From Pseudomonas taeanensis MS-3 (GTDB taxonomy: Bacteria > Pseudomonadota > Gammaproteobacteria > Pseudomonadales > Pseudomonadaceae), in contig NZ_AWSQ01000002.1 of NCBI RefSeq assembly GCF_000498575.2, positions 861,167-925,166 on the forward strand: 64,000 bases of DNA. Direction: 5' to 3'. Positions 28,931 through 38,816 of this stretch are shown here, in pieces (positions within the stretch are counted from its first letter, which is position 1; the number at the start of each line of letters is the position of its first letter). A program made the position numbers and the translations under genes. Below the pieces are notes generated by a model that searched no databases, was not told where the DNA came from, and worked only from the letters and a program-made list of their open reading frames with translations.

Positions 28931-29417
28931 GCTTGCCAATCCAGATGGCGACGGCTTGGTTGAGCCCTTCGATTGCCTTGTCATCCAGGGTGCAGTGTGG
29001 GCGGTAGGCGCCTTCGACCAGGATCATCCAGCGGGTCAAGCCGGCCGCCGGGCAGCGGTTGTCGAGGAAGGCCAGCCAGGCGCGGCTGCTTAGCAGATGG
29101 CTGTTGCTCTGCGGGTACTGCTGGCGGCACAGGCGCTTGAGCAATGCATTGAGCTGCTGCAACCAGGGACCGGCCGGTACGCCATAGTAAGGCTTGCTCA
29201 GTTGTTCGAGTTCGCTCAGCGCAGCTTGGCGCAGCATATCCAGAGCCTGCACTCTATCAGTGGCTTTGACGCGGTGTAGGCGTCGTTTGTACAGCTTAAC
29301 CAGTCCCCAGAGCAGCAACGGCAGCACTGCCGCCAGCAGCCACCAGCCCGGCGCGGGCGGCCACCAGCTGATCGCGGCTGGCGCGATTAGTGGTTCGAGT
29401 GGGTCCAGCGGGTTCAT
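28923..29417 (-). CDS. DUF4381 membrane protein
   Basis: A 164-aa protein with one TM (~22-42) and a helical cytoplasmic part, including the conserved ISWWPPAPGWW opening typical of DUF4381 proteins encoded in MoxR-Bat operons. It is translationally coupled on both sides (ATGA overlap with DUF58, 8-bp overlap with batA). Confidence 0.85.
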   Translation of the reverse strand: MNPLDPLEPLIAPAAISWWPPAPGWWLLAAVLPLLLWGLVKLYKRRLHRVKATDRVQALDMLRQAALSELEQLSKPYYGVPAGPWLQQLNALLKRLCRQQYPQSNSHLLSSRAWLAFLDNRCPAAGLTRWMILVEGAYRPHCTLDDKAIEGLNQAVAIWIGKHV

Positions 29418-30355
29418 GGTTGCTTCCTGGGGCGCTGGGCGTTGAGCTGATCACGCAGTTGCTCGATCAGCTCGGCCTGCGTGCTCAGGGGCAGCAGGGG
29501 CACGCCGAGTTTCTGCGCCAGGCGCTGCCAACGGTCTGCGCGTGCTTGACCTTGTGCACGGTAGGCCTGGCGCAGCTCGGGGTTGTGGGTGTCCAGTTCC
29601 AGCTGTGCGCCGCGTTCGGCAAAGCGCAGCAGGCCAGCGGCGGGCAGGGCGTGATCGAGCGGGTCGGAGAGCGGTAGCAGCAACAGGTCGGTATGCCGGG
29701 CGAGGAGCTGCAACTGCTGTTCGCTGCTGTCATCGAGGGTGCGCTCGTCGCACAGGACGATCACCAGGCTACCGGGGCGCAAGACTTCGCGGGCGCGGCG
29801 CAGGGCCAGAGTGAAACTGTCGGCTAGACTCTGCGCATCGCGCGATAGCGCCTGGTTGGCCAGTGCCAGGCGGTTGAGCAATTGCAGCAGGCTCTGCTTG
29901 CTGCGCCGCGGCTTGATTTCGTGTTGTGCGTGGTTGCCGAATACCAGGCCGCCGATGCGGTCGTTGTGTTCTAGGGCGGCCCAACCGATCAGGCTGGCGG
30001 CCTGGGCCGCGAGTACCGACTTGAACATCAGCCCTGAGCCGAAAAATAGCCGTGGGCTCTGCTCGACCAGAATATAGGTCGGCCGCTCGCGTTCTTCATG
30101 GAACAGCTTGGTATGTGGCTCCTGGGTGCGTGCGGTGACCCGCCAGTCGATGGTGCGTACGTCATCGCCGGCCTGATAGACGCGTACCTGGTCGAAATCC
30201 ACGCCGCGGCCACGTAGCTTGGAGTGATGCAGACCGATCAGTGGGCTGCGCCGTGCCGGGGTGGAGAACAACTGCACCTCGCGCACGCGGTGGCGCATCT
30301 CGATCAGTTCGGCGAGATTGACCCGGATACCCGGTTGCGTGGGAAGTGCATGCAT
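29414..30355 (-). CDS. DUF58 domain protein
   Basis: A 313-aa soluble protein of the DUF58 family, usual partner of MoxR ATPases. The signature GRGVDFDQVRVYQAGDDVRT continuing into IDWRVTARTQ is intact near residues 50-80, followed by a von Willebrand-like region. It starts 5 bp after the moxR stop. Likely a client or adaptor of MoxR; biochemical role not established. Confidence 0.9.
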   Translation of the reverse strand: MHALPTQPGIRVNLAELIEMRHRVREVQLFSTPARRSPLIGLHHSKLRGRGVDFDQVRVYQAGDDVRTIDWRVTARTQEPHTKLFHEERERPTYILVEQSPRLFFGSGLMFKSVLAAQAASLIGWAALEHNDRIGGLVFGNHAQHEIKPRRSKQSLLQLLNRLALANQALSRDAQSLADSFTLALRRAREVLRPGSLVIVLCDERTLDDSSEQQLQLLARHTDLLLLPLSDPLDHALPAAGLLRFAERGAQLELDTHNPELRQAYRAQGQARADRWQRLAQKLGVPLLPLSTQAELIEQLRDQLNAQRPRKQP

Positions 30356-30359
30356 GGCG

Positions 30360-31319
30360 TCAGGCGACGGCGACTACATCGAGAATCCGTTGCACCACGC
30401 GGTCCTGATCGATGCCAGCGGCCTCGGCCTCGAACGACAGGATGATGCGGTGGCGCAACACGTCGAACAGCACCGCCTGGATGTCCTCCGGGCTGACGAA
30501 GTCGCGGCCAGCTAGCCAGGCGTGCGCGCGCGAGCAACGGTCCAGGGCTATCGAGCCGCGCGGGCTGGCGCCATAGGCGATCCACTCGGCCAGTTCGGGG
30601 TCGAACTTACCCGGCGTGCGTGAGGCCATCACCAGTTGCACCAGGTATTCCTCCACCGCATCGGCCATGTACAAGCCAAGGATCTCCTTGCGCGCGGTGA
30701 AAATGGCCTGCTGGCTGACCCTGTGTTCGGGTTTGGTCTCGCCATTGAGCGCCTCGCCACGGGCCTGCAGGAGAATCTTGCGCTCCACCGCGGCATCCGG
30801 GAAGCCGATCGTGACGTGCATCAGGAAGCGGTCGAGCTGGGCCTCCGGCAGTGGGTAGGTGCCTTCCTGCTCGATCGGGTTCTGCGTGGCCATCACCAGA
30901 AACAGCGGCGACAGGTCGTAGGTGTTGCGGCCGACGCTGACCTGGCGCTCGGCCATGGCTTCGAGCAACGCCGACTGTACCTTGGCCGGAGCACGGTTGA
31001 TCTCGTCGGCGAGTACCAGATTATGAAAAATTGGTCCCTGCTGAAACGCGAAGCTACCCGTCTCCGGGCGGTAGATTTCAGTACCAGTGATGTCGGCAGG
31101 TAACAGGTCTGGAGTGAACTGAATGCGATGGAACTCAGCTTCGATCCCTTCGGCCAGTTCCTTGATCGCCTTGGTCTTTGCCAGGCCGGGAGCTCCCTCG
31201 ACCAGCATGTGGCCATCAGCCAGCAGGGCAATCAGCAGCCTTTCGATGAGTTTTTCCTGGCCGAGTATCTGACTTGAAAGAAAATGTCGCAGCGCGACAA
31301 GCGCTTCACGGTGTTCCAT
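30360..31319 (-). CDS. MoxR-family AAA+ ATPase
   Basis: A 319-aa AAA+ chaperone-like ATPase. Walker A GAPGLAKTK lies at ~39-47, Walker B LVLADE at ~99-105, and the sensor region ATQNPIEQEGTYPLPEAQLDRF is intact. First gene of the moxR-DUF58-DUF4381-batA-batBC-batD operon. The ATG at 31319 begins MEHREAL; an upstream in-frame start at 31346 is unlikely. The first codons of this gene are copied 10.9 kb away at 42241-42291. Confidence 0.93.
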   Translation of the reverse strand: MEHREALVALRHFLSSQILGQEKLIERLLIALLADGHMLVEGAPGLAKTKAIKELAEGIEAEFHRIQFTPDLLPADITGTEIYRPETGSFAFQQGPIFHNLVLADEINRAPAKVQSALLEAMAERQVSVGRNTYDLSPLFLVMATQNPIEQEGTYPLPEAQLDRFLMHVTIGFPDAAVERKILLQARGEALNGETKPEHRVSQQAIFTARKEILGLYMADAVEEYLVQLVMASRTPGKFDPELAEWIAYGASPRGSIALDRCSRAHAWLAGRDFVSPEDIQAVLFDVLRHRIILSFEAEAAGIDQDRVVQRILDVVAVA

Positions 31320-31323
31320 CGTT
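31273..31323. repeat. Direct repeat copy A (moxR start), left border of island
   Basis: A 51-bp segment covering the first ~15 codons of moxR and 4 bp upstream. It recurs in the same orientation at 42241-42291 with one mismatch. The two copies bracket the pxp/TRAP island. Confidence 0.9.
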
Positions 31324-31475
31324 GGACTCTTTATGGGGGGATGCACGTCGTGCCAGGCGCAACGACGGCCTAGACTTTAATGCATTTGCCGTCGTGTCGG
31401 CTATGCGCGACTCGGCATCCTCGCCATGCGACTGGCGCTTGGCGAGGTACTCCAGAATGAGCGGATGAGGTGGGA

Positions 31476-31533
31476 GCTAGGGTCTGTTGCCGTTTCATTC
31501 GCGGCTCGCAATGAAACGGTAACAGACCCTAGC
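31476..31533. repeat. 24-bp inverted repeat hairpin spanning the pxpC stop
   Basis: Arms at 31476-31499 and 31510-31533 match at 23 of 24 positions around a 10-nt loop. Both outer ends include CTAG. It covers the pxpC stop codon. There is no T run on either strand, so it is not a classic terminator. Possible readings are a minimal mobile-element scar with CTAG target duplication (IS5-type elements duplicate YTAR) or a factor-dependent terminator. Confidence 0.85.
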
Positions 31534-32470
31534 CATGTCGCCATTGATCGAGTAGACGCCGGTGCGCGTCTTGCGCCGACTCCTGCTGCACCGGTACCAG
31601 GCGCAGCTCCTCTCCGGGCAGGCATTGCGCCAGCCTCGCCACCGCTTGTGGGGTGAGGGCACCGAGGCGCGGGTAGCCGCCGATGGTCTGGCGATCATTG
31701 AGCAGGACAATTGGTTGGCCATCGGGCGGCACTTGCACGGCGCCCAGTGGAATACCTTCAGAAACCATGCTTGAGCGCCGGCAGTGCAACTTTGGGCCGA
31801 GCAGGCGCATGCCCATTCGGTCGGAGCGTGAGTCAATCTTCCAGGCGTCATTGAATACGTCGAACAGGCTCTGCCCACTGAAGTCGCCGATTTGCGCGCC
31901 CATGACCAGTTGCAGGCGCGGTGAAGGCGTGAATACGGGAATCAGTCGCTCATCCATTACCCGTTGGTGCAGTCCCGTACCGGTCCAGGTCAGCCGCTCG
32001 CCGGCCGCCAGGGGTTTGCCGTTACCCTGCAAGCCGCCCAGTTCCTCGCGGGCAATGCTGGCGCAGCTGCCGAGCACGCTGGGGGCATTGAAGCCGCCGG
32101 GCGCCGCCAGGTAGGCGCGTGCACCATGACGTGGTTGGGCGAACTTGAGTTGCTGGCCCTGGCGAACATTGAAGCTGCGCCAGGGTGCCAGGGGCTGGCC
32201 GTCCAGGCTGGCGCCGAGGTCAGCACCTGTCAGGGCCAGGCAAGCGTCCTGTTCGCAGATCAGGTTGAGATTGCCCAGGGTGATTTCCAGCACCGCGGCG
32301 CCGAGCGCGTTGCCCAATAGCCAATTGGCCCAGTACATGGATATCCAGTCCAGGGCGCCGCTCTGGGTCACGCCCAGGTGGCGCACGCCATAGCGGCCGG
32401 CGTCCTGCAGTTGGATAAATGGGGTACTGCGTTCGACGCGCAACCCGCCAGTGGTGGGGGAGTGGCTCAT
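31529..32470 (-). CDS. pxpC: 5-oxoprolinase subunit PxpC
   Basis: A 313-aa protein of the biotin-dependent carboxyltransferase/KipA (AHS2) family. It has the conserved LQDAGRYGVRHLGVTQSGALD opening (IQLQDAGRYG) and the LEITLGNLNL and APGGFN segments. With PxpA and PxpB it forms the ATP-dependent prokaryotic 5-oxoprolinase that opens 5-oxoproline to glutamate. Its ATG overlaps the pxpB stop by 4 bp. Its last codons lie inside a long inverted repeat, so the natural C-terminus may have been altered. Confidence 0.92.
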   Translation of the reverse strand: MSHSPTTGGLRVERSTPFIQLQDAGRYGVRHLGVTQSGALDWISMYWANWLLGNALGAAVLEITLGNLNLICEQDACLALTGADLGASLDGQPLAPWRSFNVRQGQQLKFAQPRHGARAYLAAPGGFNAPSVLGSCASIAREELGGLQGNGKPLAAGERLTWTGTGLHQRVMDERLIPVFTPSPRLQLVMGAQIGDFSGQSLFDVFNDAWKIDSRSDRMGMRLLGPKLHCRRSSMVSEGIPLGAVQVPPDGQPIVLLNDRQTIGGYPRLGALTPQAVARLAQCLPGEELRLVPVQQESAQDAHRRLLDQWRHG

Positions 32471-33186
32471 TGGGTCATCTCCAGAGGGCTGTCGTCGCCG
32501 CCGAGACGGATGAATTCGGCACGGTCGATGGGCTCGAAACGTACCCGATCGCCTGGCTGCAACAGACTGTAGCCGTCGATGTTGCGGTCGAAGAGTTTGG
32601 CCGGGCTGCGTCCGAGCAGGTTCCAGCCGCCGGGCGAGACCACCGGATAGACCGCGGTCTGGCGTTCGGCAATGCCCACGCTGCCGGGTGCGATGCGTTT
32701 GCGCGGAGTACTCAGGCGTGGCGTGGCCAGGGCTTCTTCGACCAGCCCCATGAAGGCGAAACCGGGTGCGAAGCCGAGGGCAAATACCTGGTATTCATGG
32801 CTACTGTGGCGGCGGATGACCTCGGCCTCGCTGAGGCCGCTGCGCTGAGCCAGCAGCGGTAGTTCCGGACCGACGCTGCGGTCGTACCAGGTCGGTAGGT
32901 TGTGACAGCGTCCACCTGCAGTAGTGGCAGGTTGCAGGTCGGCGAAGGCCGCGGCGATCAACTGCCTGGCCCCGAGCGCCGTAATGCGTTCGAGATCGTA
33001 GTGCAACAACAGGGTCGTATAGGACGGGACCAGGTCGATCAGGGCATCGCCGAAACTGCTGCGCAGCCGTTGGCTGGCGGCCAGCATCCAGGGCATGTTG
33101 CTTTCTTCGATGCGGTCGAACAGGCGCAGGATCAGGCTGTCGATGCCGGCGACTTCGAGTTGTGGCACAGGGGCGCGTGCAGTCAT
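32467..33186 (-). CDS. pxpB: 5-oxoprolinase subunit PxpB
   Basis: A 239-aa protein of the KipI/AHS1 family. It carries the conserved [17 protein letters not shown] and [13 protein letters not shown] segments near residues 190 and 130. It acts with PxpC as the ATP-using part of 5-oxoprolinase. The ATG at 33186 overlaps the pxpA stop (ATGA); an in-frame start at 33264 would lie well inside pxpA and is rejected. Confidence 0.92.
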   Translation of the reverse strand: MTARAPVPQLEVAGIDSLILRLFDRIEESNMPWMLAASQRLRSSFGDALIDLVPSYTTLLLHYDLERITALGARQLIAAAFADLQPATTAGGRCHNLPTWYDRSVGPELPLLAQRSGLSEAEVIRRHSSHEYQVFALGFAPGFAFMGLVEEALATPRLSTPRKRIAPGSVGIAERQTAVYPVVSPGGWNLLGRSPAKLFDRNIDGYSLLQPGDRVRFEPIDRAEFIRLGGDDSPLEMTQ

Positions 33187-33935
33187 GCCTGAGCCAATGC
33201 GTCGAATGCTTGGCGGATGCGCCGCACTGCGGCGACCGATCCGGCGTTGTCGCCATGCACGCACAGGGTGTCGGCCCGTAGGGGCAGAGCGCTGCCATCG
33301 CTGGCGACCAGCGCATCTCCCTTGGCCAGGGTGGTGGCCTGGTTGACGATAACGTCGCTGTCGTGATGTACCGCGCCCGGCTGGCTGCGCGCGACCAGAT
33401 AACCTGCGGCGTCATAGGCACGGTCGGCGAAGGCCTCGAACCACAGGGTGATGCCGAATTCGTCGCCTATGGCTTGCGCCTGTTGATTGTCGCGGGTAGT
33501 CATCAGCATCACCGGCAGGCCCTTGTCATAGCTGGCCACGGCGCGCATCACCGCGCGGAGGATGTCCGGTTTGCGCATCATGTCCTGGTACAGCGCGCCG
33601 TGTGGTTTTACATAGCTGACACGGCTGCCCTGGCTGCGGCAGATCGCTTCGAGGGCGCCGATCTGGTAGAGCAGCAGGTCCTCGACTTCCTGCGCCGAAC
33701 AGTCCATCGAACGACGGCCGAAGCCGACCAGGTCTTGATAGGCCGGGTGGGCACCGATGCGCACGCCGTGGCTGACAGCCAGGGCAACGGTCTTGCGCAT
33801 GGTGCTGGGGTCCGAGGCGTGGAAGCCGCAGGCGATGTTGGCGCAGTCGATATAGGGCATGACCTCGGCATCCATGCCCATTTTCCAAGGGCCAAAGCTT
33901 TCGCCGATATCGCAGTTCAGAAGCAGGCTATTCAC
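33183..33935 (-). CDS. pxpA: 5-oxoprolinase subunit PxpA (LamB/YcsF)
   Basis: A 250-aa LamB/YcsF family protein with the hallmark [11 protein letters not shown] at the N-terminus, then [21 protein letters not shown] and VKPHGALY, which supply the metal and substrate site. The start codon is GTG at 33935 with AGAGGAA upstream. First of three overlapping genes pxpA-pxpB-pxpC. Confidence 0.94.
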   Translation of the reverse strand: MNSLLLNCDIGESFGPWKMGMDAEVMPYIDCANIACGFHASDPSTMRKTVALAVSHGVRIGAHPAYQDLVGFGRRSMDCSAQEVEDLLLYQIGALEAICRSQGSRVSYVKPHGALYQDMMRKPDILRAVMRAVASYDKGLPVMLMTTRDNQQAQAIGDEFGITLWFEAFADRAYDAAGYLVARSQPGAVHHDSDVIVNQATTLAKGDALVASDGSALPLRADTLCVHGDNAGSVAAVRRIRQAFDALAQA

Positions 33936-34346
33936 GGAAGTATTCCTCTGGGCGGAGCGTCATGCTCTGGTCTGTCAGACGCAGGCGGCAACGCTTGTTG
34001 AGTGGCCGCTGCACGGGCTTGTTTTTATAAAAAATGGACCGTGCAGCATTCTTGAACGGACCACTTGGCGCGTCCAACTAATAAAAACGTGCACCGGAGA
34101 TAGGAAAAGTCGATGGTTGCCGCTGTGCTAGTCGCCACTGCGGCCAAACGCCCGAGCACCTCTGGCCCCGGTGTCTGGATGCTGGCGGCCTGGCGGATCT
34201 TCGTCATGCAGAACGGCATTGCCAGCCCGCTCGAGCGCACTCGTATGCTGTGCAATACGTGCCGTCGCTGCATGGCGAGGGCGCCATCCACGTCAAGCAT
34301 GGCGAACGTTTGCCGATCGCTGGCACGTCGTAGCCATGGGCGCCTG
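33936..34346. other. Gap between pxpA and the chemoreceptor; possible gene remnant
   Basis: About 410 bp. The part nearest pxpA is AT-rich (33,018 bp past moxR side at 34021-34090), with several TGGACC/GGTCC-like half sites, and may hold the pxp promoter on the minus strand. The part at 34113-34340 has coding-like composition but no intact frame with family features on either strand, so it may be a decayed gene. No function is claimed. Confidence 0.3.
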
Positions 34347-36230
34347 TCAGATGACCTGGAACTGCTGCGCGCTGCGGTTCAGGGCCTTGATCTGGGTGGA
34401 AAGACTTTGGGTGTGTTGATCCAGGTTCAGGCGCAGGCCCTTGGTCTCGCCGGTGTGGACGTTGATTTCCTCCATCTTTCCGGCGATGTCCTCGGTGGTG
34501 CTGGAAATTTCCTCGATGGCCACCACGACCTGATTCATCTCGCCGCTGAGCCGCTCCATCGATTGGGTGATCTCCTCGATGACGCCCGCCACCTGTCCGG
34601 TATGCCGCTCGCTTTCCGCGGCGAGGGACAACCCGCTGGTCATCAGCTCATCCATATTCTGTGTCTGTTGCTTGAACTCGCCGACGATACGCGCGATGTC
34701 GGTGGTGGCCGAGACGGTTTTCTGCGCCAGTGAGCGCACCTCGTCAGCTACCACCGAGAAGCCACGTCCTGCATCGCCGGCACGGGCGGCCTCGATGGCG
34801 GCATTCAAGGCGAGCAGATTGGTCTGGTCCGCCAGGCTGTTGATCACATCGATGATGCCGGCCACCTTTTCGCTGGATTGAGTGAGCAGGGCAACCTGTG
34901 CATGGGTGGCCTGAATCAGTTGCGACAACCGGTCCATGCTCGCGACGCTGGCGTCGATGATGCTACTGCCCATGCGGGCCGAGTCGTAGGCCGTGTGGGT
35001 GGCGTCGCCGACGTCGGAACTGCGTTGCGCCATCTCGTTGATGGTTGCCGATATCTGCTGCGAGGCCGAGGCGGCCTGTTCGGTCTGTAATTCAACCTGA
35101 CTGCTGTTTTCGCCGAGGCGACGCATTGCCTCGATGAGGTGGCTGTGCAGTTGGGCCAGTTCGCGGTTGGCGTCGATGACCTGGCTGACGATCCGGCCGA
35201 TGCCCTGGATCATCCGGTTGGTCGTCGCGCTCAGCTGGTTGAATTCGTCCTTGGGGTTGCGGCCGACTGGCAGTGTGCCTGTGAGGTTACCGGAGGCGAC
35301 TTGAGTGAGGCGTTGGGTGACATTGTCCAGTTGCCTCATCAGGGCCCGCGAAGCCTGACTCAGGGTGAGCAGCAGGAACAGCGCGACGCCGACGAAGCTC
35401 AGACCCATGATCCAGTGCGAAGCGCGGCGAGCTTGTTGTGCTTGCAGGGCGGTGGTGGTGAGCAAGCCGTCTTTCAGCGTGAGGTTTTGCTCATCTATGC
35501 GTTGTTCGATCTGCCAACCCAGGCTAGCCAGTTGAGTGTCGATCTTGCGGATCTGCTGGATCAGTGCGTGCGCCTGGGCAAAGGTCTCGGCAAAGCCTGT
35601 GACCGCCTGCCCGATCTGGTTTTCTCGCCAGTCCAGTTCGTCGATTTTGGCCTGCATGTCGCCGATGGCCGCCTCGGTCTTGTCTGCGTAGCCATTATCG
35701 AAGGTCGCCAGGTAGTCGCGTTGGTTGCTCAGGGCTGCGGCGATAAAGGGGCGAATCAGATCGATGTTGATCGGCTCCAGTTTCTCGGCGCTGTTCGCCA
35801 GGGCCTGGCGTTTGCCGGCGAAGGGGCTCAGGCCGAGTTGCTGACTCAGCTCCAGCCATTGTCGTTGCAAGTCGGTTTCGGCCAGGATCAACTGCTCTAT
35901 TTGCCTGGCGCTCTCGGCGATCACGCTGTACCCCAGGCCTTGGGCCTGGGCGACGAACTGTCCGGCGCGTTGTTCGAGCGCGTTCAGCCGCTGGGGGAAG
36001 GCGTCTTGGGTTTCGGGGGTGAGTGTTTGGCGCAGGGGCCCGAGTTTCAGCCAGTCGTTCATCAGCGCGAAGGAGGCGCCAGCGTAGGCCGTGGCTTCTT
36101 CGCGGGCTTGCAGAGAGGTACTCAATCGCTGGCTCGCCCAAAACGACGAGGCCGCCATCAGGCCCAGGCTGATCAGGGTGATGACGATTAGTAGGCGGAA
36201 CTTCTGTTTCCAGGATAGGAAGAACTGCAT
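34347..36230 (-). CDS. Methyl-accepting chemotaxis protein
   Basis: A 627-aa chemoreceptor. TM1 lies at ~11-31, an all-helical periplasmic sensor region of ~235 residues follows (size compatible with the helical bimodular type), TM2 at ~270-290, HAMP after it, and the signalling domain with hairpin tip [20 protein letters not shown] near 466-485. There is no C-terminal pentapeptide tether for CheR. It sits between the porin and pxpA on the same strand, so the likely stimulus is 5-oxoproline or a related acid (inference from context). Confidence 0.92.
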   Translation of the reverse strand: MQFFLSWKQKFRLLIVITLISLGLMAASSFWASQRLSTSLQAREEATAYAGASFALMNDWLKLGPLRQTLTPETQDAFPQRLNALEQRAGQFVAQAQGLGYSVIAESARQIEQLILAETDLQRQWLELSQQLGLSPFAGKRQALANSAEKLEPINIDLIRPFIAAALSNQRDYLATFDNGYADKTEAAIGDMQAKIDELDWRENQIGQAVTGFAETFAQAHALIQQIRKIDTQLASLGWQIEQRIDEQNLTLKDGLLTTTALQAQQARRASHWIMGLSFVGVALFLLLTLSQASRALMRQLDNVTQRLTQVASGNLTGTLPVGRNPKDEFNQLSATTNRMIQGIGRIVSQVIDANRELAQLHSHLIEAMRRLGENSSQVELQTEQAASASQQISATINEMAQRSSDVGDATHTAYDSARMGSSIIDASVASMDRLSQLIQATHAQVALLTQSSEKVAGIIDVINSLADQTNLLALNAAIEAARAGDAGRGFSVVADEVRSLAQKTVSATTDIARIVGEFKQQTQNMDELMTSGLSLAAESERHTGQVAGVIEEITQSMERLSGEMNQVVVAIEEISSTTEDIAGKMEEINVHTGETKGLRLNLDQHTQSLSTQIKALNRSAQQFQVI

Positions 36231-36339
36231 GGATACTCCTCACCACCTTCGGGCATGAGTTACAGGCATCGGTCGGTGATTGGATAGCTTGAGCATCGAA
36301 AGCGCCAAGGGCGCAGGCAGTTGGCGGAACAGGAGAAGG

Positions 36340-36362
36340 GCCGACGGTGCCTGACCGTCGGC
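36340..36362 (-). terminator. Hairpin after the porin gene, possible terminator
   Basis: A 9-bp GC-rich stem GCCGACGGT / ACCGTCGGC lies 12 bp past the porin stop. It lacks a T run on the minus strand, so it may attenuate rather than end transcription toward the chemoreceptor. Confidence 0.4.
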
Positions 36363-36373
36363 GGTGCAGCGCT

Positions 36374-37591
36374 TTACCAGAGCGCCAGGCTGTAGCTGAG
36401 GATCAGGCGGTTCTCGTTCAGGTCGTTGCCGAAGTTCGAGCGCACGGTCGCATTACGCCATTTGACCCCTAGGTTCTTCAGCGGACCTTGCTGGACGACG
36501 TACGCGATGTCGGTGTTGCGCTCCCATTCCTTGCCAGCGTTGCTGGCGCCAACCTGTACGTTGTCGCCGGAGACATAGCGGCTCATGAACGTCAGGCCGG
36601 GTAGGCCGAGTGCGGCGAAGTTATAGTCGTATCGCGCCTGCCAGGAGCGTTCGTCGATGTTGGCGAAGTCATTGATCTGGATGAAGTTAACCAGAAAGGG
36701 GTCGCTGCTGGCGATGTATGGGAATGGATCATCGCCGCTCATGCGCTGGTAGCCGGCGCCGAAGGAGTGGCCGCCCAGGGTGTAGGTGAACATGGCACCG
36801 AAGGCCTGGTTGTCGATATCGCGGAAGTTGCCGTCTTCCTGACTCTTGGAAAAGCGCAGGTCGGTCTTGAGCGACTGCCCTTCACCCAATGGTCTGAGGT
36901 AGACCAGGGTGCTGTAGTACTGCCGATAGATGTCCTGCAGATTGCCATAGTGCAGGCCAGCGCTGAGCTCGGGGGTGAGTTTGTAATCGCCACCGCCGAA
37001 CACGAACGAGTCGCTGTTGCCTCCGATGCGGTTGGCGCTCATTTCGGTATAGTCGCTGGAACTGTTGGCCTTGATGCGATCGATCTTGCCGCCTTGCAGT
37101 GTGAGCTGGTCAAACTCCTGCACATTCAGCAGGGCGCCTCGAAACGATGCCGGGAGCAGGCGCGTGTCATTCGAGGAAACGATCGGGCTGCGGAAGGCCA
37201 GGGAACCCACTCGCAAGGTGCTCTTGGATGCTCTGAACTTCGCCGTCAGGTCGAGCTTCGAGTATTCGTCCTGGGAACCGCCGGAGCGGTCGGCCGGCAA
37301 CAGGCCGCTGCCAGCGGTGCCATCGCCGGAGTCGAGCTTCAAGCCCATTAGTCCGGTAGCGTCGAGGCCCACGCCCAGCGTGCCATCGGTATAGCCAGAC
37401 TCCAGGCGCAGGAGAAAACCCTGCGCCCATTCTTCCGCTTTGTCGCGTGCGCTGTGCTGGCGAAAATCACGGTTGAAGTAAAAGTTGCGTAGCTCGAGGG
37501 TGCCTTTACTGTCGCTGATGAAATCGGCGTTGGCCAGACCGGGAAGGCTGCTGGCTATCAGCAGGGCCGCTATACGCTTGTTCGGGGTCAT
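36374..37591 (-). CDS. OprD-family outer-membrane porin
   Basis: A 405-aa porin. Signal peptide ends near GLANA-DFISDS, followed by the family opening LELRNFYFNRDFR. Further OprD hallmarks are the SRYVSGDN segment and the C-terminal barrel strand LILSYSLALW. Such porins admit specific small carboxylates. P. aeruginosa OpdO, reported as pyroglutamate-responsive, is encoded beside pxp genes, making 5-oxoproline the likely substrate. The ATG at 37591 gives a normal signal peptide; the in-frame start at 37768 is rejected. Somewhat shorter than typical OprD (~420). Confidence 0.9.
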   Translation of the reverse strand: MTPNKRIAALLIASSLPGLANADFISDSKGTLELRNFYFNRDFRQHSARDKAEEWAQGFLLRLESGYTDGTLGVGLDATGLMGLKLDSGDGTAGSGLLPADRSGGSQDEYSKLDLTAKFRASKSTLRVGSLAFRSPIVSSNDTRLLPASFRGALLNVQEFDQLTLQGGKIDRIKANSSSDYTEMSANRIGGNSDSFVFGGGDYKLTPELSAGLHYGNLQDIYRQYYSTLVYLRPLGEGQSLKTDLRFSKSQEDGNFRDIDNQAFGAMFTYTLGGHSFGAGYQRMSGDDPFPYIASSDPFLVNFIQINDFANIDERSWQARYDYNFAALGLPGLTFMSRYVSGDNVQVGASNAGKEWERNTDIAYVVQQGPLKNLGVKWRNATVRSNFGNDLNENRLILSYSLALW

Positions 37592-37871
37592 CCTGAGTAT
37601 CTCCTGGACGCCATGCACGCAGCTGAAAGGGGGGGCTGGGCAGGGCGCAGTTCTATGTTTGTTTTTATTGGGGCTTGCGATACCGCCGGGGCATTCTTGG
37701 GAGGGCAAGGCGTAAACGTCCAACGAGAAAAAACAGGGGGCGGGCGATAAGAAAATTCGATACGCCATTCAGGGGATAGCCTCGAAATTGGCATGCGGCC
37801 TGCTTCGCGTGCATCATTGCGTATTGCTTTGTCCGTAGCAGAGCTTCATTACACAGAGGGGCCCGCTGGCC
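37592..37871. promoter_or_regulatory. Divergent promoter region, porin and LysR genes
   Basis: A 280-bp region between divergent starts, with an AT-rich core near 37655-37675 and 37720-37760. It must hold promoters in both directions and is the natural binding site for the LysR regulator. No single T-N11-A site can be singled out by eye. Confidence 0.45.
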
Positions 37872-38816
37872 ATGAACCTGAGATTTCTCGAGACCTTCGT
37901 GTGGGTCGCGCGGCTGAAGAGTTTTCGTCTCACCGCGGAAAAGTTGTTCAGCACCCAGGCCTCTATTTCAAGTCGTATTGCTGCGCTGGAAGACGAGTTG
38001 GGGGTGCGCCTCTTCCTACGTGATTCGAAGGGCGTTTCGCTGACGCCGGAAGGGCAGAAGGTGCTCGAATACGCCGAGCGCATGATCGACACCATGCAGG
38101 CGCTTAAGCAGTCAATCAGCGATACCGGCAACATCCAGGGGCGCATCCGGGTAGGGGCCATGGACACGGTTATTCACACCTGGCTGAGCCCCTTCGTGAC
38201 CAAGATCATGGAGCGCTACCCAGCAGTGGAAATCGAGCTGACGGCTGATACCGCGCGTAATCTCTGCGATCAATTGCACAAGGGCTATCTGGATATCATT
38301 TTGCAGACCGATATGGTCAACGGCGACAGTGTGCGCAATCTGGAATTGGCGAACTTCCCGGTGCAATGGATAGTGCCGACCGGCTCGTTGTATCACCGTG
38401 ACTACGCATCGATGGATGAGTTGGCTAAAGAGCGAATCATCACCTTCTCGAAAAATTCCCGCCCGCACCAGGACATCCTCAACCTACTGCACGCCGGCAA
38501 CGTCAGTGCGCCGCGGATCAGTTGCGTGAATTCCGTGGCGGCCATGACGCGCTTGGTTCGTGACGGTTTCGGCATCGGCGCGTTACCGGCGGCCTTGGTC
38601 AGCGAAGAGCTGAAGCAAGGCGTACTGACCATCCTCGATGATGTGCCGCAGCCTTCTCCGCTCGGTATGGTTGCCACCTGGCGCACCGGCGCTGGCCTCG
38701 AGCTGAGCGAAGACATAATCGCGCTCGCCTGTGAGGCGCTCTGCGAGTACGCCGAACAGATGGGCGAGGCGATGGTCGCGCTGACGATTCCCGGCGTGGA
38801 GCCGAGCACCGACTGA
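37872..38816 (+). CDS. LysR-family transcriptional regulator
   Basis: A 314-aa protein. The winged helix-turn-helix covers ~1-60 (FRLTAEKLFSTQASISSRIAALEDELG), then a linker helix and a two-lobed effector domain (~90-295). It diverges from the porin-chemoreceptor-pxp genes and precedes the TRAP genes in the same direction, so it probably controls the whole island in response to the imported acid. The predicted effector is 5-oxoproline or glutamate (inference). Confidence 0.92.
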   Translation: MNLRFLETFVWVARLKSFRLTAEKLFSTQASISSRIAALEDELGVRLFLRDSKGVSLTPEGQKVLEYAERMIDTMQALKQSISDTGNIQGRIRVGAMDTVIHTWLSPFVTKIMERYPAVEIELTADTARNLCDQLHKGYLDIILQTDMVNGDSVRNLELANFPVQWIVPTGSLYHRDYASMDELAKERIITFSKNSRPHQDILNLLHAGNVSAPRISCVNSVAAMTRLVRDGFGIGALPAALVSEELKQGVLTILDDVPQPSPLGMVATWRTGAGLELSEDIIALACEALCEYAEQMGEAMVALTIPGVEPSTD

